Source of the DNA: Defluviibacillus sp043739385
Lineage (GTDB): Bacteria > Pseudomonadota > Gammaproteobacteria > Burkholderiales > Burkholderiaceae_C
Assembly (NCBI GenBank): GCA_043739385.1
Contig: JAYUED010000002.1
Span: 62,001 to 126,000 of the forward strand
Reading direction: 5' to 3'
DNA length: 64,000 bases
Each line of letters opens with the position of its first letter. The stretch's first letter is position 1. This document shows positions 50,535-59,094 of the stretch, in pieces. The notes beneath the pieces were generated by a model. It was not told the origin of the DNA and did no database searches. It saw nothing but the letters and a program-made list of their open reading frames with translations. A program made the position numbers and the translations under genes.

Positions 50535-51430
50535 GCTGAGCGTCCAATCCGCTTAAGGTAAAAGCCGGTGACCACCAAAGAGAGCAAGAACATACATACC
50601 GCCAGCGTAGAGCCGTAGCCCACATCAAGGTATTCGATGGTGGTTTTATGGATAAGCATCGACAGGGTTTCGGTGGAGTTCCCTGGCCCACCTTTGGTCA
50701 TGGTGTAGGGAATATCAAAAGTTTGCAGCGCGGTTATCGTTCGAAAAATTAACGCCACGATGATGCTGGGCATCAGCATGGGAATCGTAATTTGCCAAAA
50801 CTGTTGCCAGTGGCTCGCGCCATCCACCTCAGCGGCTTCGTACAGGGTTTTGGGGATCATTTGCAAGCCCGCCAACAAAATCAACGCCATGAAGGACGAT
50901 GTTTTCCAGATGATGGTGATACAAATTGCTGCAAACGCCCAGTTGGGTTTGAGCAGCCACATAGTGGCTGATTCGCCGCCCAGACGTCGAACGACATCGT
51001 TGATAACACCGTATTCGGTATGGAAGAACCAAGCAAAAATCAACCCGCAAAAGCTCAGAGGTAAAGCCCACGGGAGCAGCAGCGCCAGGCGCACTGGCCA
51101 CTTGCGCTTGAAAGGCAGGTTCGCCAGCATAGCCAGCCCCAGCCCCACCACCAACGCACCAGGTACCGTGATGAGGGTGATGAGCAAGGTGTTTTTAGTA
51201 GCGTTCCAAAAATCAGCATCTTTGAAAACATCGGCGTAGTTGTCCCAGCCCACAAATTTAACGAGGCCAGAACCACCCGACAGGCGCAAGTCAAAGAAGC
51301 TGTTGTAAATCAACCGCCCAATCGGGTACGCCACAATCATTGCCAGCAGAGTGAATGCAGGCGCCAGCAGCAGAATACCCAGCGTCTTTTCAGACGGGTC
51401 ACGCACGTTGGTAAGCAGTTTGGCAAACAC
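50531..51430 (-). CDS. Sugar ABC transporter permease, MalF-like
   Basis: A 299-residue CUT1-class permease with six helices and the EAA loop LYEAAEVDGASHWQQFWQITIPMLMPSIIVALIFRTI (about residues 197-233). The N-terminus (LLLAPAFTLLAMIVAYPIGRLIYNSFFD) is typical of UgpA/MalF-like subunits. It starts 10 bases after the binding-protein stop and overlaps the next permease by 4 bases, so the two are made in equal amounts. Confidence 0.9.
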   Translation of the reverse strand: MFAKLLTNVRDPSEKTLGILLLAPAFTLLAMIVAYPIGRLIYNSFFDLRLSGGSGLVKFVGWDNYADVFKDADFWNATKNTLLITLITVPGALVVGLGLAMLANLPFKRKWPVRLALLLPWALPLSFCGLIFAWFFHTEYGVINDVVRRLGGESATMWLLKPNWAFAAICITIIWKTSSFMALILLAGLQMIPKTLYEAAEVDGASHWQQFWQITIPMLMPSIIVALIFRTITALQTFDIPYTMTKGGPGNSTETLSMLIHKTTIEYLDVGYGSTLAVCMFLLSLVVTGFYLKRIGRSA

Positions 51431-51440
51431 GTGAATCCCC

Positions 51441-52703
51441 TCAGCGCATGATGCGATTCAGGCGGCCTTCAATCTCAGCCACGCCTTCAGCAGACGTTTT
51501 TGTGCGGGCCAGCACAGCACTGGTGGTGGTGCGAATCACATCACTCACTTCACCGTAACGCGCACTAATGGGGCGACTTTGCCCAGCCACAACTACGGCT
51601 GCAGCATCCTTGAACCATGGCACTTCTTTCACCACATCAGGGTCGGTATAAACGCTTTGGACGGTGGGCAACAGCGAGCCTTCCTTTGCCAGGAATTTGG
51701 ATGAAGCTGGCGAAGAAATGAACTGCACGATCTTGGCCGCTGTGACCTTGTTTTTGCTGAACGCACTCACCGCCCACTGCCACCCGCCCACGCAGGTGGC
51801 GCTCTTTCCACCGGCCATAGCGGGCAATGGCATCACACCGACTTTGCCTTTGACGGTACTGTCCGCGTCGTCTTTAAACCGATCCCACGCAAAACCCCAG
51901 TTAATGCCGAACACCACCTGCCCGGCCTTGAACTCGTTCACGGTATCAGGCGTTTTGACTTCAGCAATGTTCTTTTTAGCAACACCCTGGTCAACCAGGT
52001 TCAGCCACATGTCCATGCCTTTGGTAGCGGCTGCTTTGTCCAGCGTCATCTTGCCAGCTGCATCGTTGAAGGCCTTACCCTGACTCCAGTAAGGGAGCAT
52101 GAAGGTGCAGACTGCGCCTTCAATCGGGGCACCCTGAAAGCTCACGCCTTGCAGGTTGGGGTTCTTTTCGCCCGCCATGATAGTTTTTGAGGCAGCGGCC
52201 AGTTCGTCCCAGGTTTTAGGTTCTTTGACGCCATATTTGTTCAGCAGGTCTTTGCGGTAATACATGAACATCGCATCCGCAAACGCAGGCATGGCAGCGA
52301 GCTTGCCGTTCACCACGTTGGCCGTGCTGTACACCGGCAGATAGGGCGCCAAAGCAGCTGGGCCACCGAGGTAAGCGTCCAGCGGCTCTAGCCACCCGGC
52401 AGACATGTACTGCGCTGGGTTGACGATGTCGATCATGTAGATGTCGATAGTGGCGTCTTTGGCGTTCAGCACCGTGCTGAGGTACTGGCGCTGCAGCTCG
52501 GAGGTAGCACCGCCTGTTTCCATGTCGATTTTGACGTTGGGGTTTTGCTTTTGGTACTCGTCAAACAGCTTGCGCATCAGGTCAGGGCGCTGGTTTTGTC
52601 CGCCTGAAAAGATGCGCACTGTAGTTTGTTGGGCCAAGGCAATGTGGGTGGCAGAGGCGCAGGCTAAGGCAGCCAGAACCTGAATTGCAGTACGTTTTTG
52701 CAT
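51441..52703 (-). CDS. Sugar ABC transporter substrate-binding protein (CUT1 class)
   Basis: A 420-residue periplasmic protein of the extracellular solute-binding family 1. It has a signal peptide (MQKRTAIQVLAALACASATHIALA, cleavage before QQTTVRIF near residue 25). Characteristic segments are FDEYQKQNPNVKIDMETGG (about 48), YMIDIVNPAQYMSAGWLEPLD (about 88), FADAMFMYYRKDLLNKYGV (about 142) and VFGINWGFAWDRF (about 260). It lies between the ATPase and permease genes of the operon, the full set making one importer. The ligand is unknown; trehalose/maltose-like, pentose and hexose binders all look alike at this level. Confidence 0.9.
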   Translation of the reverse strand: MQKRTAIQVLAALACASATHIALAQQTTVRIFSGGQNQRPDLMRKLFDEYQKQNPNVKIDMETGGATSELQRQYLSTVLNAKDATIDIYMIDIVNPAQYMSAGWLEPLDAYLGGPAALAPYLPVYSTANVVNGKLAAMPAFADAMFMYYRKDLLNKYGVKEPKTWDELAAASKTIMAGEKNPNLQGVSFQGAPIEGAVCTFMLPYWSQGKAFNDAAGKMTLDKAAATKGMDMWLNLVDQGVAKKNIAEVKTPDTVNEFKAGQVVFGINWGFAWDRFKDDADSTVKGKVGVMPLPAMAGGKSATCVGGWQWAVSAFSKNKVTAAKIVQFISSPASSKFLAKEGSLLPTVQSVYTDPDVVKEVPWFKDAAAVVVAGQSRPISARYGEVSDVIRTTTSAVLARTKTSAEGVAEIEGRLNRIMR

Positions 52704-52792
52704 GTTTGTCTCCGTTGAAAGTAGCGTGGGGGTAAATCGTTGGGGCTAAAGCGTGGGTGTAAAGCGCGCAGCACAACGCTGCGAAAGCGATC

Positions 52793-53866
52793 TCAGTGCA
52801 GTGCAGTGCCGGTCTGGCTGTCAAATAAATGCATATGCGCTTTGCTCAGGTAAATCTGCACAGCGGTACCTGATGCCAAGTTAAAGCTGGCCGAGCAGCG
52901 CGCAACAAGCTCGATATCGCCCAAGCTGAACGTAACCAGTGTCTCTGCGCCCAAGGGCTCACTGAGGACAACTCGGGCATTCAAGGCGGCCGAGTCGGTG
53001 CCGCTAGCGTTCAGGGCAATGTTCTCTGGTCGGATACCAAACGTCATGGTTTGGGGTGGTGCACCAGGAATCAAACCTGCGGGCGCATCAAATGTGGCAG
53101 AACCCACGGTAATGCTCTGCCCATGTACCTTGCATGCCACTAAATTCATAGCAGGAGAACCCGTAAATCCCGCCACAAACACAGCGGCGGGTGCGTTATA
53201 AATGTCAGAAGGCGTGGCGTACTGCATGGTGTTGCCTGCGCTAAGCACGGCAATGCGGTCGGCCAGCGTCATGGCCTCCACTTGGTCGTGCGTCACGTAA
53301 ATGATGGTGGCCCCTAGGCGCTGATGCAGTTTTTTGATCTCAGTACGCATCTCTCCGCGCAGCTGCGCATCGAGATTGGACAGGGGTTCATCAAACAAAA
53401 ACACTTTAGGCTGACGCACGATGGCGCGGCCAATCGCTACCCGTTGGCGCTGACCGCCCGACAGCGCACCGGGCTTACGGTCCAACATGTGGTCAATACG
53501 AAGCAGCTTTGCAGCGTCCATCACGCGACGCTTGATTTCAGCCTCTTCGGTGCCACGCAGACGCAGACCGAAGGCCATGTTGTCGTACAAACTTTTGTGC
53601 GGGTACAGCGCATAGTCCTGGAACACCATGGCAATGTCGCGGTTACGGGGGGGCTCGTCATTCACCCGTTTTCCGCCAATGTAAACATCCCCACTGCTGA
53701 TGGTTTCCAACCCTGCGATCATGCGCAGCAGTGTGGATTTCCCACAACCAGACGGGCCCACAAAGACCACAAATTCACCATCTTTGATATGCAAATCAAT
53801 ACCGTGAATGACCTTGATTTTGCCATCGTACGATTTAGCGACCTGTTTGAGTTCTACATCTGCCAT
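52793..53866 (-). CDS. ugpC: UgpC/MalK-type sugar ABC transporter ATP-binding protein
   Basis: A 357-residue ATPase. The ABC domain shows Walker A GPSGCGKST (about residue 37), the Q-loop VFQDYALYPHKS, signature LSGGQRQRVAIGRAI (about 135) and Walker B VFLFDEPLSNLD. The C-terminal TOBE/OB domain (about 240-357) has TMTFGIRPENIAL and ends AHMHLFDSQTG, as in MalK/UgpC proteins that also receive regulatory signals. It follows the aldolase gene by 69 bases and precedes the binding-protein gene by 89. The symbol denotes the family, not glycerol-phosphate specificity. Confidence 0.9.
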   Translation of the reverse strand: MADVELKQVAKSYDGKIKVIHGIDLHIKDGEFVVFVGPSGCGKSTLLRMIAGLETISSGDVYIGGKRVNDEPPRNRDIAMVFQDYALYPHKSLYDNMAFGLRLRGTEEAEIKRRVMDAAKLLRIDHMLDRKPGALSGGQRQRVAIGRAIVRQPKVFLFDEPLSNLDAQLRGEMRTEIKKLHQRLGATIIYVTHDQVEAMTLADRIAVLSAGNTMQYATPSDIYNAPAAVFVAGFTGSPAMNLVACKVHGQSITVGSATFDAPAGLIPGAPPQTMTFGIRPENIALNASGTDSAALNARVVLSEPLGAETLVTFSLGDIELVARCSASFNLASGTAVQIYLSKAHMHLFDSQTGTALH

Positions 53867-53935
53867 GTTTTCTCCTGCTCTTGTTGTACTTGCTGTGCTT
53901 GCAGTACTAGTTGTTCTTAATTACCGTCCGTTACC

Positions 53936-54736
53936 TCAGTAGCCTTGGCTGTGAATCTTGATCTCTTGCGAGCGGATGGTAGACAAGATACTGGCGCAAT
54001 TGCGCATCAGCAGGCCTAAATCAGAGGCGCAAGCAAGGTAATCAAAACCCAGCGCTCGGTAAGTAGCTACAGCTTCAGGCGTACCGCCCACCGTGCCGAT
54101 AGGCTTGCCTAAAGCATGGCAGCGCTTGACGGCATCGCCCATCACGGCCAATACCTCCGGATGCATCAGGTCGCCCACATGGCCCATGGCACCGCTCAAA
54201 TCACCTGGCCCCATGAAGAGGGAATCCACACCCGGTACGCTGACGATCTCTTCCAGGCGCGCCATCGCATGGGGTGTCTCGATTTGCACGATCACGCCGA
54301 TGCCGTCGTTCGCCACTTTGAAGTAGTCTTTCACCGTGCCAAAGCGAGAACCTCGGCTCATAGCAGCCATGCCGCGTACGCCTTGAGGCGCATATTTGGT
54401 AGCAGCCACAGCACGGCGGGCTTCTTCGCCGTCTTGTACGAAAGGAAATAACACCGTCTGTACGCCCGCATCGAGTACGCGCTTGACCATCACCGTGTCG
54501 TTCCACGGCACACGGGTCACGGGCACCATGGGTGTACCGGCTACTGCTTGCAGCAGGTGGACCAAGTCCATCTGGTCCAACGGCGTGTGCTCCATATCGA
54601 CCACAGCCCAATCAAAGCCTGCACAGCCAACAGCCTCGGCAATGACAGGGCTTGCGGACATGATCCAAGTACCCACTGGGTAGCCCACGGGCAGATCGGT
54701 GCGGGCCAGCAGGGAAAAGAAGGGGTTTTTCATCAA
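53936..54736 (-). CDS. HpaI/HpcH-family 2-keto-3-deoxy acid aldolase
   Basis: A 266-residue class II (metal-dependent) pyruvate aldolase. The motifs are FDWAVVDMEHTPLDQ (about residue 40), VPVTRVPWND (catalytic Arg, about 75), VIVQIETPHA (metal Glu, about 152), and DSLFMGPGDLSGAMG (metal Asp, about 175). Relatives cleave 2-keto-3-deoxy-glucarate, -rhamnonate, -arabinonate and -fuconate into pyruvate and an aldehyde. It overlaps the dehydratase gene by 4 bases (ATGA), so the dehydratase product is almost certainly its substrate. The aldehyde would be glycolaldehyde, lactaldehyde or glyceraldehyde depending on the sugar. Confidence 0.88.
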   Translation of the reverse strand: MMKNPFFSLLARTDLPVGYPVGTWIMSASPVIAEAVGCAGFDWAVVDMEHTPLDQMDLVHLLQAVAGTPMVPVTRVPWNDTVMVKRVLDAGVQTVLFPFVQDGEEARRAVAATKYAPQGVRGMAAMSRGSRFGTVKDYFKVANDGIGVIVQIETPHAMARLEEIVSVPGVDSLFMGPGDLSGAMGHVGDLMHPEVLAVMGDAVKRCHALGKPIGTVGGTPEAVATYRALGFDYLACASDLGLLMRNCASILSTIRSQEIKIHSQGY

Positions 54737-56466
54737 AATATCACCGGTTCGGGAAGGGCTTCAGGGCTTTGCAAAAAGTCGAAATCGCAGCCTTCGTGGG
54801 CCTGCGTCACATGCTGCTGATAGAGGCGCAGGTAGCCTCGTGGGGCAATGGCTGCGGGTTTGGGCAACGCGCTACGACGCAATGCCAGTTCATCGTCGCT
54901 GACGTGCAGGTGCAACTTGCGGTTGGCCAGATCCAGCTCAATCACATCGCCATTGCGGACCAAAGCGAGACAGCCACCCACAGCGCTTTCAGGCGAGATG
55001 TGCAACACGCAGGTGCCGTAGTGGGTACCACTCATACGGGCATCAGAGAGGCGCAACATGTCGCGCACACCAGCTTGCAGCAGTTTTTTAGGAATTGGCA
55101 AATTACCCCACTCGGGCATACCTGGCCCGCCCACAGGACCTGCATTGCGCAGCACCAGCACGGTGTTGGCATCGCAGTCCAAATCAGGATCAGCCATAGC
55201 GGCCAACATTGCGGGTGGGTTGTCGAACACGAGGGCGCGTCCTTGGTGCTGCAACAGACTGGGTGTTGCAGCGCTAGGTTTGATGACAGCGCCCTCAGGG
55301 GCCAGATTGCCGTGCAACACGGCCAGCGCGGTTTGCGCAACGGGCTTGTCCAGCGGGCGAATGACAGCATCGTCATGTACTTGAGCGGTGGCAATTTGCG
55401 CACCCATTGAGATGCCGTTTACCGTCAATTCGTCGAGCGACAAGTGCTGACCGATGACGTTCATCAATGCAGACAGGCCACCGGCATAGTAAAAATCTTC
55501 CATCAACTTGTCGCCATTGGGGAATAAGTTGGCGATCACGGGGACATTACGACCCATAGCGTCCAAATCGCTCAAATTCAGCTCCACTCCGGCTCGGCGC
55601 GCCATCGCGATAAGGTGAACACAAGCGTTGGTAGACCCACCCAACGCCATTTGTACCGCAAGTGCATTTTGGAAAGAGCCACGCGTCAAGATGCGCTTCG
55701 GGGTTAAATCTTCCCAGACCATTTCCACAATTCTCTGTCCGCAATCGGTCGCCATACGGGTATGAGCTGAGTCCATCGCAGGAATAGAACTGGCACCGGG
55801 GAGCGTCAAGCCAAGCGCTTCAACGATGCTCGTCATGGTGGACGCCGTACCCATGGTGTTGCAGGTGCCTGGCGCGCGGGTCATACGGCCTTCAAGCGAT
55901 TGCAACTCTTTGGCGTCAATTTTTCCGGCTTGGAATTCATCCCAAAACATGCGGGTATGGGTGCCCGCGCCCACAGTTTTAGAAATCCCATTTTTGACAT
56001 ATCGGTCGTTCAGCATGAAGCCTGCAGGGCAAAACAGCATGGGAATGCCCACGCTGCACGCACCCATTACGGTACCAGGTGTGGTCTTATCGCAGCCCGC
56101 CAAAATCACCACACCATCGCAGGGTAGGCTGCGCAGCAGCTCTTCGACTTCCATTGCCAGAAAGTTGCGGTACAGCATGCTGGTGGGCTTGACCATCACT
56201 TCGCCCAGGCTCATCGCAGGCAACTCCACCGGGAAAGCACCGGCCAGCAAAATGCCACGCTTAACCGCTTCAGCCCGCTCGCGCAAATGGGCATGACAGG
56301 GTGACAAATCACTCCACGTGTTCAGCACGGCAATGATCGGACGCTCCATCACGTCTTCACGCCGAATGCCTTGCTGCTGCATACGTTGGCGGTGCGCAAA
56401 GCCCCGCATACCGGCGTCCGAGAACCAGAGGCGGCTGCGCAATTCAGACAAAGTCTTTTTAATCAC
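54733..56466 (-). CDS. IlvD/Edd-family sugar acid dehydratase
   Basis: A 577-residue dehydratase of the IlvD/Edd superfamily, sugar-acid subgroup (L-arabinonate/D-xylonate dehydratase type). Iron-sulfur ligands are in NTWSDLSPCHAH (about residue 55), LAGCDKTTPG (about 123) and RAPGTCNTMGTASTM (about 195). A late block carries SDARMSGTHYG, with the Ser that acts as base in this family. It removes water from an aldonate to give a 2-keto-3-deoxy acid. Start: GTG at 56466 fits the family N-terminus (KKTLSELRSRLWF); the upstream ATG at 56505 lies inside the operator. It is the first gene of the operon and divergent from the LacI gene. Confidence 0.88.
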   Translation of the reverse strand: MIKKTLSELRSRLWFSDAGMRGFAHRQRMQQQGIRREDVMERPIIAVLNTWSDLSPCHAHLRERAEAVKRGILLAGAFPVELPAMSLGEVMVKPTSMLYRNFLAMEVEELLRSLPCDGVVILAGCDKTTPGTVMGACSVGIPMLFCPAGFMLNDRYVKNGISKTVGAGTHTRMFWDEFQAGKIDAKELQSLEGRMTRAPGTCNTMGTASTMTSIVEALGLTLPGASSIPAMDSAHTRMATDCGQRIVEMVWEDLTPKRILTRGSFQNALAVQMALGGSTNACVHLIAMARRAGVELNLSDLDAMGRNVPVIANLFPNGDKLMEDFYYAGGLSALMNVIGQHLSLDELTVNGISMGAQIATAQVHDDAVIRPLDKPVAQTALAVLHGNLAPEGAVIKPSAATPSLLQHQGRALVFDNPPAMLAAMADPDLDCDANTVLVLRNAGPVGGPGMPEWGNLPIPKKLLQAGVRDMLRLSDARMSGTHYGTCVLHISPESAVGGCLALVRNGDVIELDLANRKLHLHVSDDELALRRSALPKPAAIAPRGYLRLYQQHVTQAHEGCDFDFLQSPEALPEPVIF

Positions 56467-56490
56467 AAGAGTTAAGTGGTTGTAGTTTTG

Positions 56491-56504
56491 TGTTACCGCT
56501 AACA
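56491..56504. promoter_or_regulatory. LacI-type operator in the dehydratase/lacI divergent region
   Basis: TGTTACCGCTAACA is a 14-bp palindrome of the form TGTTA-NCGN-TAACA, as recognised by many LacI-family repressors. It is 25 bases upstream of the dehydratase start and 28 bases upstream of the lacI start. A site differing at one base stands before the porin gene. Confidence 0.75.
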
Positions 56505-56531
56505 TTAACCGCTGTTGGCTACACTGTCATA

Positions 56532-57587
56532 GTGATAAACCCTAGCCTTCCCAAAAAATTATTCAATAGCCGTGCCACAGGTCGAAGCACTTTGGTGGAC
56601 GTGGCGGCCATCGCAGGCGTCACGACTATGACGATCTCCCGCTACCTGCGAGAACCAGATCGTGTGTCGCCCATCACCTCCGCAAAAATCAAGGAAGCAC
56701 TGGACTCCACAGGCTACACGCCCAATAAACAGGCGGGGGGGCTGGCCAGCGGCAAATCACCAGTGATTGCGGCGGTGATTCCTAATGTTGGCAACACATT
56801 GTTTGCGGAAACTGTCCAGGCTTTGTGTGAGGTGTTTCAAAGCTCCGGCTACGAGTTGCTGCTTTCGGCCACCAATTACGATCTAGACCGCGAAGAAGAG
56901 CAAGTGCGCGCCATGTTGGGCTGGATGCCTGCAGCACTCATCATCACCGGGCGTCGCCACAACGAAGCCACCTTGCAGATGATGCGCAATGCCCGTGACC
57001 GAGGTATGCCTGTAGTTGAGATGTGGGACAAAACAGCACGCGCTTCTGAATTTATTCAAGTGGGCTTTAACCACCAGGAAGCCGGCGCGCTGATGGCCCA
57101 GCATCTGATATCCCGTGGCTATACCGATTTGGCCTATGTGGACAGCGGCGTACCCGACGATTTTCGCGCCCATGAGCGCGGCTTGAGTTTTGTGCGTCAT
57201 GCGAAAACAGCAGGCTGCCAAGTAGTGAACGTAGTGGCACCGATTGGCGAGCCTATGGCTGCAGGGCGTGCAACCCTTCGTGCCATGAGCACTACCGGCC
57301 TGCCCCGCGCTTTGGCTTTTGCCAATGACCACTTGGCGGTAGGCGCTTATTTGCACGCCCAATCTATAGGCTTGGCCGTGCCTGAAACCGTAGCGATGCT
57401 GGGTTTTGGTGATATCGCACTAGCCACCGAATTGGGTGCTGGCATCAGCAGTGTTGCCACTCAGCGTCACCAGATCGGCTTTGCGACTGCGACACGCATC
57501 CTGCAAGAACTGGGCAGCATGCCGACCACCACAACTAACCTGCCCGCAGAATTGCGCCCTGAGGTCATTCACCGCGCCAGCACCTGA
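56532..57587 (+). CDS. LacI-family transcriptional repressor of the sugar operon
   Basis: A 351-residue LacI regulator. The helix-turn-helix and hinge are STLVDVAAIAGVTTMTISRYLREPDRVSP (about residues 16-44) with the hinge at YTPNKQAGGLASGKS. The sugar-binding core follows (VIAAVIPNVGNTLFAETVQAL onward), ending FGDIALATELGAGISSVATQ. GTG at 56532 gives a typical N-terminus; there is no good ATG. It is divergent from the nine-gene sugar operon and followed by a porin, each with a TGTTA-NCGN-TAACA palindrome, so it probably represses both and itself. GntR-subgroup LacI proteins bind such sites. Confidence 0.89.
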   Translation: MINPSLPKKLFNSRATGRSTLVDVAAIAGVTTMTISRYLREPDRVSPITSAKIKEALDSTGYTPNKQAGGLASGKSPVIAAVIPNVGNTLFAETVQALCEVFQSSGYELLLSATNYDLDREEEQVRAMLGWMPAALIITGRRHNEATLQMMRNARDRGMPVVEMWDKTARASEFIQVGFNHQEAGALMAQHLISRGYTDLAYVDSGVPDDFRAHERGLSFVRHAKTAGCQVVNVVAPIGEPMAAGRATLRAMSTTGLPRALAFANDHLAVGAYLHAQSIGLAVPETVAMLGFGDIALATELGAGISSVATQRHQIGFATATRILQELGSMPTTTTNLPAELRPEVIHRAST

Positions 57588-57806
57588 ACAGCGCCAAGGC
57601 GTGTTTTAAATTCGCAACACTCCTGAAAAATTTGAGCGCTGAACCGATGAATTCGGGTTAACCCACATGCGGGCTATCGCATTTGGCGCGAGACTTCTGG
57701 CTGTGACATGTTATCGCTAACATTTAACAATCACGCAGTACACAAAATTTCTCAACCGAAGTTTTATGTACCGCTTAAGTTTCAAATTATTTTTCGGAGA
57801 TACAAC
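57588..57806 (+). promoter_or_regulatory. Promoter region of the porin gene
   Basis: These 219 bases hold a small GCGCC-AA-GGCG hairpin followed by TGTTTT just after lacI (a weak terminator candidate), a GGGTTAACCC palindrome near 57655-57664, and the LacI-type operator at 57709-57722. The ribosome site CGGAGA is 7 bases from the porin ATG. No gene is seen. Confidence 0.45.
57709..57722. promoter_or_regulatory. LacI-type operator upstream of the porin gene
   Basis: TGTTATCGCTAACA matches the site at 56491-56504 at 13 of 14 positions and lies 85 bases before the porin start. It links the porin to the LacI regulon of the sugar operon. Confidence 0.72.
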
Positions 57807-58934
57807 ATGTTTCAACGCAAATGGGTGTCAGCCGCTGCTCTGACCCTGCTGAGTGGCGTAGCCGCAGCACAATCGAGCGTCACAATTTACGGGCGTATTG
57901 ATAGCGGTATCGTCACTGGAAAATTCGACTCCACAGGCAACCGTACCCTGCTTCAAAGTGGGCCATACACCGCGTCCCGCTTGGGCTTTCGAGGCACGGA
58001 AGACCTGGGTGGTGGTCTGCGCGCAAGCTTCGGCCTGGAAGCTGGCCTGAACATCGACACGGGCACAGGCGGCGCAACCGGTGGTGGCTTGAGCTTCAAC
58101 CGTGGCTCGCAAGTAGCACTGGCCAGCGACAGCTGGGGTGAGTTCGCTTTAGGCAAGATGTACATGCCTACGTTCTGGGTATATTTAGCGTCGGACCCAG
58201 GCATTGGCGGTCTGGGCTTGGGTTCAATGGGTGCATCCATCACTCAGCAACACACAGCACTCACCGGCAAAACCGGCTGGGGCGGTTTTTACGACAACAC
58301 GGTACGCTACCGCACACCCAATATCTCAGGCCTGAAGGGTGAAGTGGCCTACAGTCTTGGCGCCGAAAACTCGAATAACAGCCCTGCGAGAAACGATGGT
58401 CGCACTTCAGCGTTCAACGTGCAGTACGAAAAAGGCCCCATGTACTTGGGCGGTGCATATCAAAAATACACGGCATCCGTTGCTGGCGTTGCCGCCGGCA
58501 CCTACGCTGGTGACGCCAATCAAACTACTTGGATGGTGGCAGGCCGCTACGCCATCGCACCAGCTACGGTGGGTGTGAACTATGGTCGAACCAAAAACTC
58601 CACCGCCTGCCAATCGACGGGTAATGTGGTCGGCTGCGACATGAACACCTTTGCCATCACGTCACGCTTTGATTTGACCGGACAAAGCTCCATGGACGTG
58701 AGTCTGGCGCAATTGAAAGCTAACTCTGGTAGCTTGATCGGCGCTAAGGCTAACACCTTGGCAATCGGCTACACCTACTACCTCTCCAAGCGCACCTGGC
58801 TGTATGGCCAAGCAGTGAAAATGAGCAACAACAGCCAGTCCGCTTGGGGTCTGAACGCTGGCTTAGGCCAAGCCAACAACACCAAAGGCCTGAGCCCACA
58901 AGCCTTCTCGGTCGGCATTTTGCACACGTTCTGA
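57807..58934 (+). CDS. Gram-negative general porin (Porin_4 type)
   Basis: A 375-residue outer-membrane porin with a signal peptide (FQRKWVSAAALTLLSGVAAA, cleavage before QSSVTIYG near residue 21). The mature start SSVTIYGRIDSGIVTG, the GFRGTEDLGGGLRASFGLEAGL segment (about 58) and the C-terminal SVGILHTF with terminal Phe are standard for betaproteobacterial trimeric porins. ATG at 57807 is preceded by CGGAGA. Its operator makes it the likely outer-membrane entry for the sugar handled by the neighbouring operon. A long hairpin follows its stop codon. Confidence 0.9.
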   Translation: MFQRKWVSAAALTLLSGVAAAQSSVTIYGRIDSGIVTGKFDSTGNRTLLQSGPYTASRLGFRGTEDLGGGLRASFGLEAGLNIDTGTGGATGGGLSFNRGSQVALASDSWGEFALGKMYMPTFWVYLASDPGIGGLGLGSMGASITQQHTALTGKTGWGGFYDNTVRYRTPNISGLKGEVAYSLGAENSNNSPARNDGRTSAFNVQYEKGPMYLGGAYQKYTASVAGVAAGTYAGDANQTTWMVAGRYAIAPATVGVNYGRTKNSTACQSTGNVVGCDMNTFAITSRFDLTGQSSMDVSLAQLKANSGSLIGAKANTLAIGYTYYLSKRTWLYGQAVKMSNNSQSAWGLNAGLGQANNTKGLSPQAFSVGILHTF

Positions 58935-58955
58935 GCGTAGGCTAAACAGCGCACC

Positions 58956-59007
58956 GTACAAACCAAGAGCAAGAGGGGAGCGAGCCCCGCCAAGGCTTGG
59001 TTTGTAC
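58956..59007 (+). terminator. Long hairpin after the porin gene
   Basis: GTACAAACCAAG and its exact complement CTTGGTTTGTAC enclose 28 bases that contain a further GGGG/CCCC stem. The whole forms a long stem-loop 22 bases after the porin stop and 88 bases before purU. There is no T-run, so it is either a stabilising 3' structure or a Rho-linked end rather than a classic intrinsic terminator. Confidence 0.5.
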
Positions 59008-59094
59008 AGCGCCCGCGCTTGGGACTTGAACACCCCAAGCGCTGGTCACATCCCACAAGGCTTTCCGCACTGCATGCTGCGACAATTCAGCCTT

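Noticed and set aside
54769..55410. 213-codon plus-strand frame opposite the dehydratase
   Set aside because: The dehydratase is intact with all cluster cysteines; the plus frame has no ribosome site or family features.
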